From NCBI GenBank assembly GCA_964057225.1, contig OZ059900.1:18429638-18493637 (forward strand): a DNA stretch of 64,000 bases, in the 5' to 3' direction. The stretch's first letter is position 1; each line of letters starts with the position of its first letter. The notes beneath the pieces are model-generated. The model was not told where the DNA came from and made no database searches. It saw nothing but the letters and a program-made list of their open reading frames with translations. Shown here in pieces: positions 25,901 through 36,398 of this stretch. The position numbers and the translations under genes are program-made. The stretch is from Auanema rhodensis (lineage: Eukaryota; Nematoda; Chromadorea; Rhabditida; Rhabditidae).

Positions 25901-26317
25901 GTCGTGAAAGTGGAACTAGACGTTGTACGAACAGTTTTGAGCTAGGTTTCATTGACATTGCATGAGTTTGAACACATGAAATCGTAAGTCAAAACCTTGT
26001 TTACAGCGAAAATTCCAAAAACTGGTTTCCAGTATAATAAAATATTTCTCATGGGAAATACTGTGTTTTTGTATTTTTCTAGTGTTCAGCATGTAAAATG
26101 CTTCATTTAAGTATGTAACACGCTGAAATTCGTTGCATTTGACGACTCATATGAACAAAAATCGATTTAATCAATATTAGCCATAAGGGGCGTGCCCTCA
26201 GAATATGCTAATTTCCTTAATTTTCTAACCCCTGTTTTTTTGTCGTGAAAGTGGAACTAGACGTTGTAGGAACAATTTTGAGCTAGGTTTCATTGACATT
26301 GCATGAGTTTGAACACA
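22903..26317 (+). repeat. Diverse unit block with partial later copies
   Basis: Units start at 22903, 23245, 23586, 23928, 24270, 24612, 24953, 25294, 25635 and 25977. Markers: 35C with TTTTTTTAG and TTAATTGC at 22903; 35C and a T6 run at 23245; GGAATTAG (282T) at 23586; 36C with ACGATGAAA at 23928; GGGAAAAACTG at 24270; AAAATTCC with short GGTTTCC at 24612, 24953, 25294 and 25977; CTCG at 25635. The order from 24270 to about 25860 recurs at 30760-32350, offset 6490 bp. The order 25294-25635 is locally repeated at 25977-26318 (offset 683 bp). Confidence 0.8.
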
Positions 26318-29300
26318 TGAAATCGTAAGTCAAAACCTTGTTTACAGCGAAATTTCCAAAAACTCGTTTTCCAGCATAATAAAATATTTCTCATGGGAAA
26401 TACTGTGTTTTTGTATTTTTTTAGTGTTCAGCATGTAAAATGCTTCATTTTAGTATGTAACACGCTGAAATTAATTGCATTTGACGACTCATATGAACAA
26501 AAATCGATTTAATCAATATTAGCCATAAGGGGCGTGCCCTCAGAATATGCTAATTTCCTTAATTTTCTAACCCCTGTTTTTTTGTCGTGAAAGTGGAACT
26601 AGACGTTGTACGAACAATTTTGAGCTAGGTTTCATTGACATTGCATGAGTTTGAACACATGAAATCGTAAGTCAAAACCTTGTTTACAGCGAACTTTCCA
26701 AAAACTGGTTTTCCAGCATAATAAAATATTTCTCATGGGAAATACTGTGTTTTTGTATTTTTTTAGTGTTCAGCATGTAAAATGCTTCATTTTAGTATGT
26801 AACACGCTGAAATTAATTGCATTTGACGACTCATATGAACAAAAATCGATTTAATCAATATTAGCCATAAGGGGCGTGCCCTCAGAATATGCTAATTTCC
26901 TTAATTTTCTAACCCCTGTTTTTTTGTCGTGAAAGTGGAACTAGACGTTGTACGAACAATTTTGAGCTAGGTTTCATTGACATTGCATGAGTTTGAACAC
27001 ATGAAATCGTAAGTCAAAACCTTGTTTACAGCGAACTTTCCAAAAACTGGTTTTCCAGCATAATAAAATATTTCTCATGGGAAATACTGTGTTTTTGTAT
27101 TTTTTTAGTGTTCAGCATGTAAAATGCTTCATTTTAGTATGTAACACGCTGAAATTAATTGCATTTGACGACTCATATGAACAAAAATCGATTTAATCAA
27201 TATTAGCCATAAGGGGCGTGCCCTCAGAATATGCTAATTTCCTTAATTTTCTAACCCCTGTTTTTTTGTCGTGAAAGTGGAACTAGACGTTGTACGAACA
27301 ATTTTGAGCTAGGTTTCATTGACATTGCATGAGTTTGAACACATGAAATCGTAAGTCAAAACCTTGTTTACAGCGAACTTTCCAAAAACTGGTTTTCCAG
27401 CATAATAAAATATTTCTCATGGGAAATACTGTGTTTTTGTATTTTTCTAGTGTTCAGCATGTAAAATGCTTCATTTTAGTATGTAACACGCTGAAATTCG
27501 TTGCATTTGACGACTCATATGAACAAAAATCGATTTAATCAATATTAGCCATAAGGGGCGTGCCCTCAGAATATGCTAATTTCCTTAATTTTCTAACCCC
27601 TGTTTTTTTGTCGTGAAAGTGGAACTAGACGTTGTACGAACAATTTTGAGCTAGGTTTCATTGACATTGCATGAGTTTGAACACATGAAATCGTAAGTCA
27701 AAACCTTGTTTACAGCGAAATTTCCAAAAACTGGTTTTCCAGCATAATAAAATATTTCTCATGGGAAAAACTGTGTTTTTGTATTTTTCTAGTGTTCAGC
27801 ATGTAAAATGCTTCATTTAAGTATGTAACACGCTGAAATTCGTTGCATTTGACGACTCATATGAACAAAAATCGATTTAATCAATATTAGCCATAAGGGG
27901 CGTGCCCTCAGAATATGCTAATTTCCTTAATTTTCTAACCCCTGTTTTTTTGTCGTGAAAGTGGAACTAGACGTTGTAGGAAGAATTTTGAGCTAGGTTT
28001 CATTGACATTGCATGAGTTTGAACACATGAAATCGTAAGTCAAAACCTTGTTTACAGCGAAATTTCCAAAAACTCGTTTTCCAGCATAATAAAATATTTC
28101 TCATGGGAAATACTGTGTTTTTGTATTTTTTTAGTGTTCAGCATGTAAAATGCTTCATTTTAGTATGTAACACGCTGAAATTAATTGCATTTGACGACTC
28201 ATATGAACAAAAATCGATTTAATCAATATTAGCCATAAGGGGCGTGCCCTCAGAATATGCTAATTTCCTTAATTTTCTAACCCCTGTTTTTTTGTCGTGA
28301 AAGTGGAACTAGACGTTGTACGAACAATTTTGAGCTAGGTTTCATTGACATTGCATGAGTTTGAACACATGAAATCGTAAGTCAAAACCTTGTTTACAGC
28401 GAACTTTCCAAAAACTGGTTTTCCAGCATAATAAAATATTTCTCATGGGAAATACTGTGTTTTTGTATTTTTTTAGTGTTCAGCATGTAAAATGCTTCAT
28501 TTTAGTATGTAACACGCTGAAATTAATTGCATTTGACGACTCATATGAACAAAAATCGATTTAATCAATATTAGCCATAAGGGGCGTGCCCTCAGAATAT
28601 GCTAATTTCCTTAATTTTCTAACCCCTGTTTTTTTGTCGTGAAAGTGGAACTAGACGTTGTACGAACAATTTTGAGCTAGGTTTCATTGACATTGCATGA
28701 GTTTGAACACATGAAATCGTAAGTCAAAACCTTGTTTACAGCGAACTTTCCAAAAACTGGTTTTCCAGCATAATAAAATATTTCTCATGGGAAATACTGT
28801 GTTTTTGTATTTTTTTAGTGTTCAGCATGTAAAATGCTTCATTTTAGTATGTAACACGCTGAAATTAATTGCATTTGACGACTCATATGAACAAAAATCG
28901 ATTTAATCAATATTAGCCATAAGGGGCGTGCCCTCAGAATATGCTAATTTCCTTAATTTTCTAACCCCTGTTTTTTTGTCGTGAAAGTGGAACTAGACGT
29001 TGTACGAACAATTTTGAGCTAGGTTTCATTGACATTGCATGAGTTTGAACACATGAAATCGTAAGTCAAAACCTTGTTTACAGCGAACTTTCCAAAAACT
29101 GGTTTTCCAGCATAATAAAATATTTCTCATGGGAAATACTGTGTTTTTGTATTTTTCTAGTGTTCAGCATGTAAAATGCTTCATTTTAGTATGTAACACG
29201 CTGAAATTCGTTGCATTTGACGACTCATATGAACAAAAATCGATTTAATCAATATTAGCCATAAGGGGCGTGCCCTCAGAATATGCTAATTTCCTTAATT

Positions 29301-29394
29301 TTCTAACCCCTGTTTTTTGTCGTGAAAGTGGAACTAGACGTTGTAGGAACAATTTTGAGCTAGGTTTCATTGACATTGCATGAGTTTGAACACA
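26318..29394 (+). repeat. Pentameric HOR (1710 bp), nearly two copies
   Basis: Units 26318 (S: CTCG, TTTTTTTAG, TTAATTGC), 26660 and 27002 (T: GAACTTTCC, TTTTTTTAG, TTAATTGC), 27344 (U: GAACTTTCC, TTCTAG, TTCGTTGC) and 27686 (V: GGGAAAAACTG, TTTAAG, GGAAGAAT). The order S T T U returns at 28028, 28370, 28712 and 29054, an offset of 1710 bp. An S-T-U series with only one T is present earlier at 22561, 22903 and 23245, so T appears to have been duplicated after that version formed. The U unit at 29054 has a T6 run and is 341 bp. Confidence 0.83.
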
Positions 29395-30759
29395 TGAAAT
29401 CGTAAGTCAAAACCTTGTTTACAGCGAAATTTCCAAAAACTGGTTTTCCAGCATAATAAAATATTTCTCATGGGAAATACTGTGTTTTTGTATTTTTATA
29501 GTGTTCAGCATGTAAAATGCTTCATTTAAGTATGTAACACGCTGAAATTCGTTGCATTTGACGACTCATATGAACAAAAATCGATTTAATCAATATTAGC
29601 CATAAGGGGCGTGCCCTCAGAATATGCTAATTTCCTTAATTTTCTAACCCCTGTTTTTTTGTCGTGAAAGTGGAATTAGACGTTGTAGGAACAATTTTGA
29701 GCTAGGTTTCATTGACATTGCATGAGTTTGAACACATGAAATCGTAAGTCAAAACCTTGTTTACAGCGAAACTTCCAAAAACTGGTTTTCCAGCATAATA
29801 AAATATTTCTCATGGGAAATACTGTTTTTTGTATTTTTCTAGTGTTCAGCATGTAAAATACTTCATTTTAGTATGTAACACGATGAAATTCGTTGCATTT
29901 GACGACTCATATGAACAAAAATCGATTTAATCAATATTAGCCATAAGGGGCGTGCCCTCAGAATATGCTAATTTCCTAAATTTTCTAACCCCTGTTTTTT
30001 TGTCGTGAAAGTGGAACTAGACGTTGTACGAACAATTTTGAGCTAGGTTTTATTGACATTGCATGAGTTTGAACACATGAAATCGTAAGTCAAAACCTTG
30101 TTTACAGCGAAAATTCCAAAAACTGGTTTCCAGCATAATAAAATATTTCTCATGGGAAATACTGTGTTTTTGTATTTTTATAGTGTTCAGCATGTAAAAT
30201 GCTTCATTTTAGTATGTAACACGCTGAAATTCGTTGCATTTGACGACTCATATGAACAAAAATCGATTTAATCAATATTAGCCATAAGGGGCGTGCCCTC
30301 AGAATATGCTAATTTCCTTAATTTTCTAACCCCTGTTTTTTTGTCGTGAAAGTGGAATTAGACGTTGTAGGAACAATTTTGAGCTAGGTTTCATTGACAT
30401 TGCATGAGTTTGAACACATGAAATCGTAAGTCAAAACCTTGTTTACAGCGAAACTTCCAAAAACTGGTTTTCCAGCATAATAAAATATTTCTCATGGGAA
30501 ATACTGTTTTTTGTATTTTTCTAGTGTTCAGCATGTAAAATACTTCATTTTAGTATGTAACACGATGAAATTCGTTGCATTTGACGACTCATATGAACAA
30601 AAATCGATTTAATCAATATTAGCCATAAGGGGCGTGCCCTCAGAATATGCTAATTTCCTAAATTTTCTAACCCCTGTTTTTTTGTCGTGAAAGTGGAACT
30701 AGACGTTGTACGAACAATTTTGAGCTAGGTTTCATTGACATTGCATGAGTTTGAACACA
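29395..30759 (+). repeat. Local dimer duplication (~683 bp)
   Basis: Units 29395 (TTTTTATAG, GGAATTAG) and 29737 (GAAACTTCC, ACTGTTTTTTG lacking one base, ACGATGAAA, 243A) are repeated as 30078 and 30419. The one-base loss in ACTGTGTTTTTG and the ACGATGAAA change are shared by 29737 and 30419 and support a recent duplication. 30078 differs on its left side (AAAATTCC with short GGTTTCC but CAGCATA), which suggests conversion from another unit type. Confidence 0.82.
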
Positions 30760-32466
30760 TGAAATCGTAAGTCAAAACCTTGTTTACAGCGAAATTTCCA
30801 AAAACTGGTTTTCCAGCATAATAAAATATTTCTCATGGGAAAAACTGTGTTTTTGTATTTTTCTAGTGTTCAGCATGTAAAATGCTTCATTTTAGTATGT
30901 AACACGCTGAAATTCGTTGCATTTGACGACTCATATGAACAAAAATCGATTTAATCAATATTAGCCATAAGGGGCGTGCCCTCAGAATATGCTAATTTCC
31001 TAAATTTTCTAACCCCTGTTTTTTTGTCGTGAAAGTGGAACTAGACGTTGTACGAACAGTTTTGAGCTAGGTTTCATTGACATTGCATGAGTTTGAACAC
31101 ATGAAATCGTAAGTCAAAACCTTGTTTACAGCGAAAATTCCAAAAACTGGTTTCCAGTATAATAAAATATTTCTCATGGGAAATACTGTGTTTTTGTATT
31201 TTTCTAGTGTTCAGCATGTAAAATGCTTCATTTAAGTATGTAACACGCTGAAATTAATTGCATTTGACGACTCATATGAACAAAAATCGATTTAATCAAT
31301 ATTAGCCATAAGGGGCGTGCCCTCAGAATATGCTAATTTCCTTAATTTTCTAACCCCTGTTTTTTTGTCGTGAAAGTGGAACTAGACGTTGTACGAACAA
31401 TTTTGAGCTAGGTTTCATTGACATTGCATGAGTTTGAACACATGAAATCGTAAGTCAAAACCTTGTTTACAGCGAAAATTCCAAAAACTGGTTTCCAGTA
31501 TAATAAAATATTTCTTATGGGAAATACTGTGTTTTTGTACTTTTCTAGTGTTCAGCATGTAAAATACTTCATTTTAGTATGTAACACGCTGAAATTCGTT
31601 GCATTTGACGACTCATATGAACAAAAATCGATTTAATCAATATTAGCCATAAGGGGCGTGCCCTCAGAATATGCTAATTTCCTAAATTTTCTAACCCCTG
31701 TTTTTTTGTCGTGAAAGTGGAACTAGACGTTGTACGAACAGTTTTGAGCTAGGTTTCATTGACATTGCATGAGTTTGAACACATGAAATCGTAAGTCAAA
31801 ACCTTGTTTACAGCGAAAATTCCAAAAACTGGTTTCCAGTATAATAAAATATTTCTCATGGGAAATACTGTGTTTTTGTATTTTTCTAGTGTTCAGCATG
31901 TAAAATGCTTCATTTAAGTATGTAACACGCTGAAATTCGTTGCATTTGACGACTCATATGAACAAAAATCGATTTAATCAATATTAGCCATAAGGGGCGT
32001 GCCCTCAGAATATGCTAATTTCCTTAATTTTCTAACCCCTGTTTTTTTGTCGTGAAAGTGGAACTAGACGTTGTAGGAACAATTTTGAGCTAGGTTTCAT
32101 TGACATTGCATGAGTTTGAACACATGAAATCGTAAGTCAAAACCTTGTTTACAGCGAAATTTCCAAAAACTCGTTTTCCAGCATAATAAAATATTTCTCA
32201 TGGGAAATACTGTGTTTTTGTATTTTTTTAGTGTTCAGCATGTAAAATGCTTCATTTTAGTATGTAACACGCTGAAATTAATTGCATTTGACGACTCATA
32301 TGAACAAAAATCGATTTAATCAATATTAGCCATAAGGGGCGTGCCCTCAGAATATGCTAATTTCCTTAATTTTCTAACCCCTGTTTTTTTGTCGTGAAAG
32401 TGGAACTAGACGTTGTACGAACAATTTTGAGCTAGGTTTCATTGACATTGCATGAGTTTGAACACA
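30760..32466 (+). repeat. Second copy of the 24270 block
   Basis: Units 30760 (GGGAAAAACTG, 243A), 31102 (AAAATTCC, TTTAAG, TTAATTGC), 31443 (AAAATTCC, TTCTTATGG, GTACTTTTC), 31784 (AAAATTCC, TTTAAG) and 32125 (CTCG, TTTTTTTAG, TTAATTGC) follow the order of 24270, 24612, 24953, 25294 and 25635 at an offset of 6490 bp. Private differences are CTCACCC (25200 region) versus CTAACCC and CAGAGTATG (25860 region) versus CAGAATATG. The rare GTACTTTTC change shared by 24953 and 31443 is the best single marker. Confidence 0.82.
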
Positions 32467-32808
32467 TGAAATCGTAAGTCAAAACCTTGTTTACAGCGAA
32501 CTTTCCAAAAACTGGTTTTCCAGCATAATAAAATATTTCTCATGGGAAATACTGTGTTTTTGTATTTTTCTAGTGTTCAGCATGTGAAATGCTTCATTTT
32601 AGTATGTAACAGGCTGAAATTCGTTGCATTTGACGACTCATATGAACAAAAATCGATTTAATCAATATTAGCCATAAGGGGCGTGCCCTCAGAATATGCT
32701 AATTTCCTTAATTTTCTAACCCCTGTTTTGTTGTCGTGAAAGTGGAACTAGACGTTGTAGGAACAATTTTGAGCTAGGTTTCATTTTCATTGCATGAGTT
32801 TGAACACA
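32467..32808 (+). repeat. Isolated C-like monomer
   Basis: Carries 120G and 264G (GTTTTGTTG), the two markers of type C, about 20 kb from the other C units (last seen at 11971). It also has 35C, ACAGGCTGAA (147 region) and a private CATTTTCATTG in place of CATTGACATTG. Its neighbours are not C-like. It could be a relic of an older C population or a copy moved by conversion. Confidence 0.82.
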
Positions 32809-35201
32809 TGAAATCGTAAGTCAAAACCTTGTTTACAGCGAAATTTCCAAAAACTGGTTTTCCAGCATAATAAAATATTTCTCATGGGAAATACTGTGTT
32901 TTTGTATTTTTCTAGTGTTCAGCATGTAAAATGCTTCATTTTAGTATGTAACACGCTGAAATTCGTTGCATTTGACGACTCATATGAACAAAAATCGATT
33001 TAATCAATATTAGCCATAAGGGGCGTGCCCTCAGAATATGCTAATTTCCTTAATTTTCTAACCCCTGTTTTTTTGTCGTGAAAGTGGAATTAGACGTTGT
33101 AGGAACAATTTTGAGCTAGGTTTCATTGACATTGCATGAGTTTGAACACATGAAATCGTAAGTCAAAACCTTGTTTACAGCGAAATTTCCAAAAACTGGT
33201 TTTCCAGCATAATAAAATATTTCTCATGGGAAATACTGTGTTTTTGTATTTTTCTAGTGTTCAGCATGTAAAATGCTTCATTTTAGTATGTAACACGCTG
33301 AAATTCGTTGCATTTGACGACTCATATGAACAAAAATCGATTTAATCAATATTAGCCATAAGGGGCGTGCCCTCAGAATATGCTAATTTCCTTAATTTTC
33401 TAACCCCTGTTTTTTTGTCGTGAAAGTGGAATTAGACGTTGTAGGAACAATTTTGAGCTAGGTTTCATTGACATTGCATGAGTTTGAACACATGAAATCG
33501 TAAGTCAAAACCTTGTTTACAGCGAAACTTCCAAAAACTGGTTTTCCAGCATAATAAAATATTTCTCATGGGAAATACTGTGTTTTTGTATTTTTCTAGT
33601 GTTCAGCATGTAAAATACTTCATTTTAGTATGTAACACGCTGAAATTCGTTGCATTTGACGACTCATATGAACAAAAATCGATTTAATCAATATTAGCCA
33701 TAAGGGGCGTGCCCTCAGAATATGCTAATTTCCTTAATTTTCTAACCCCTGTTTTTTTGTCGTGAAAGTGGAATTAGACGTTGTAGGAACAATTTTGAGC
33801 TAGGTTTCATTGACATTGCATGAGTTTGAACACATGAAATCGTAAGTCAAAACCTTGTTTACAGCGAAACTTCCAAAAACTGGTTTTCCAGCATAATAAA
33901 ATATTTCTCATGGGAAATACTGTGTTTTTGTATTTTTCTAGTGTTCAGCATGTAAAATACTTCATTTTAGTATGTAACACGATGAAATTCGTTGCATTTG
34001 ACGACTCATATGAACAAAAATCGATTTAATCAATATTAGCCATAAGGGGCGTGCCCTCAGAATATGCTAATTTCCTAAATTTTCTAACCCCTGTTTTTTT
34101 GTCGTGAAAGTGGAACTAGACGTTGTACGAACAATTTTGAGCTAGGTTTCATTGACATTGCATGAGTTTGAACACATGAAATCGTAAGTCAAAACCTTGT
34201 TTACAGCGAAATTTCCAAAAACTGGTTTTCCAGCATAATAAAATATTTCTCATGGGAAAAACTGTGTTTTTGTATTTTTCTAGTGTTCAGCATGTAAAAT
34301 GCTTCATTTTAGTATGTAACACGCTGAAATTCGTTGCATTTGACGACTCATATGAACAAAAATCGATTTAATCAATATTAGCCATAAGGGGCGTGCCCTC
34401 AGAATATGCTAATTTCCTAAATTTTCTAACCCCTGTTTTTTTGTCGTGAAAGTGGAACTAGACGTTGTAGGAACAATTTTGAGCTAGGTTTCATTGACAT
34501 TGCATGAGTTTGAACACATGAAATCGTAAGTCAAAACCTTGTTTACAGCGAAAATTCCAAAAACTGGTTTCCAGTATAATAAAATATTTCTCATGGGAAA
34601 TACTGTGTTTTTGTATTTTTCTAGTGTTCAGCATGTAAAATGCTTCATTTTAGTGTGTAACACGCTGAAATTCGTTGCATTTGACGACTCATATGAACAA
34701 AAATCGATTTAATCAATATTAGCCATAAGGGGCGTGCCCTCAGAATATGCTAATTTCCTTAATTTTCTAACCCCTGTTTTTTTGTCGTGAAAGTGGAACT
34801 AGACGTTGTACGAACAATTTTGAGCTAGGTTTCATTGACATTGCATGAGTTTGAACACATGAAATCGTAAGTCAAAACCTTGTTTACAGCGAAATTTCCA
34901 AAAACTGGTTTTCCAGCATAATAAAATATTTCTCATGGGAAATACTGTGTTTTTGTATTTTTCTAGTGTTCAGCATGTAAAATACTTCATTTTAGTATGT
35001 AACACGCTGAAATTCGTTGCATTTGACGACTCATATGCACAAAAATCGATTTAATCAATATTAGCCATAAGGGGCGTGCCCTCAGAATATGCTAATTTCC
35101 TTAATTTTCTAACCCCTGTTTTTTTGTCGTGAAAGTGTAACTAGACGTTGTAGGAACAATTTTGAGCAAGGTTTCATTGACATTGCATGAGTTTGAACAC
35201 A
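32809..35201 (+). repeat. 282T-rich stretch and mixed units
   Basis: Units 32809, 33151, 33493, 33835, 34177, 34519 and 34860. The first three all carry GGAATTAG (282T); 33493 and 33835 have GAAACTTCC and TACTTC (125A); 33835 has ACGATGAAA; 34177 has GGGAAAAACTG; 34519 is 341 bp with AAAATTCC and short GGTTTCC plus a private TAGTGTGTAA; 34860 has ATGCACAAAA, GTGTAACT and the first GAGCAAGG (309A). The order 33493 to 34519 resembles 23586 to 24612. Confidence 0.78.
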
Positions 35202-35714
35202 TGAAATCGTAAGTCAAAACCTTGTTTACAGCGAAATTTCCAAAAACTGGTTTTCCAGCATAATAAAATATTTCTTATGGGAAATACTGTGTTTTTGTAT
35301 TTTTCTAGTGTTCAGCATGTAAAATACTTCATTTTAGTATGTAACACGCTGAAATTCGTTGCATTTGACGACTCATATGAACAAAAATCGATTTAATCAA
35401 TATTAGCCATCCAAAAACTGGTTTTCCAGCATAATAAAATATTTCTCATGGGAAATACTGTGTTTTTGTATTTTTATAGTGTTCAGCATGTAAAATGCTT
35501 CATTTTAGTATGTAACACCCTGAAATTCGTTTCATTTGACGACTCATATGAACAAAAATCGATTTAATCAATATTAGCCATAAGGGGCGTGCCCTCAGAA
35601 TATGCTAATTTTCTAAATTTTCTAACCCCTGTTTTTTTGTCGTGAAAGTGGAACTAGACGTTGTAGGAACAATTTTGAGCAAGGTTTCATTGACATTGCA
35701 TGAGTTTGAACACA
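35202..35714 (+). repeat. Truncated monomer pair with 171 bp deletion
   Basis: Unit 35202 runs normally to unit position 209 (ATTAGCCAT, ending 35410). The next base is unit position 39 of another unit (CCAAAAACTGG, from 35411), which runs on to 35714. Missing are unit 210-342 and 1-38, 171 bp in all, exactly half of 342. Microhomology at the join is weak. The left piece has TTCTTATGG and 125A; the right piece has 104A, 147C (ACACCCTG), 160T and 309A. The join is therefore between two different unit types. Confidence 0.92.
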
Positions 35715-36398
35715 TGAAATCGTAAGTCAAAACCTTGTTTACAGCGAAATTTCCAAAAACTGGTTTTCCAGCATAATAAAATATTTCTCATGGGAAATAC
35801 TGTGTTTTTGTATTTTTCTAGTGTTCAGCATGTGAAATACTTCATTTTAGTTTGTAATACGCTGAAATTCGTTGCATTTGACGACTCATATGAACAAAAA
35901 TCGATTTAATCAATATTAGCCATAAGGGGCGTGCCCTCAGAATATGCTAATTTCCTAAATTTTCTAACCCCTGTTTTTTTGTCGTGAAAGTGGAACTAGA
36001 CGTTGTAGGAACAATTTTGAGCTAGGTTTCATTGACATTGCATGAGTTTGAACACATGAAATCGTAAGTCAAAACCTTGTTTACAGCGAAATTTCCAAAA
36101 ACTGGTTTTCCAGCATAATAAAATATTTCTCATGGGAAATACTGTGTTTTTGTATTTTTCTAGTGTTCAGCATGTAAAATACTTCATTTTAGTATGTAAC
36201 ACGCTGAAATTCGTTGCATTTGACGACTCATATGAACAAAAATCGATTTAATCAATATTAGCCATAAGGGGCGTGCCCTCAGAATGTGCTAATTTCCTTA
36301 ATTTTCTAACCCCTGTTTTTTTGTCGTGAAAGTGGAATTAGACGTTGTAGGAACAATTTTGAGCTAGGTTTCATTGACATTGCATGAGTTTGAACACA
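35715..36398 (+). repeat. Units preceding the trimeric HOR
   Basis: 35715 is type Q (GTGAAATACTT, TTTGTAATACG, 243A). 36057 has 125A, CAGAATGTG and 282T. With the partial unit at 35411, which is type P, they form a variant P-Q-R' trimer before the regular P-Q-R copies start at 36399. The CAGAATGTG change is shared with the unit at 39819. Confidence 0.8.
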
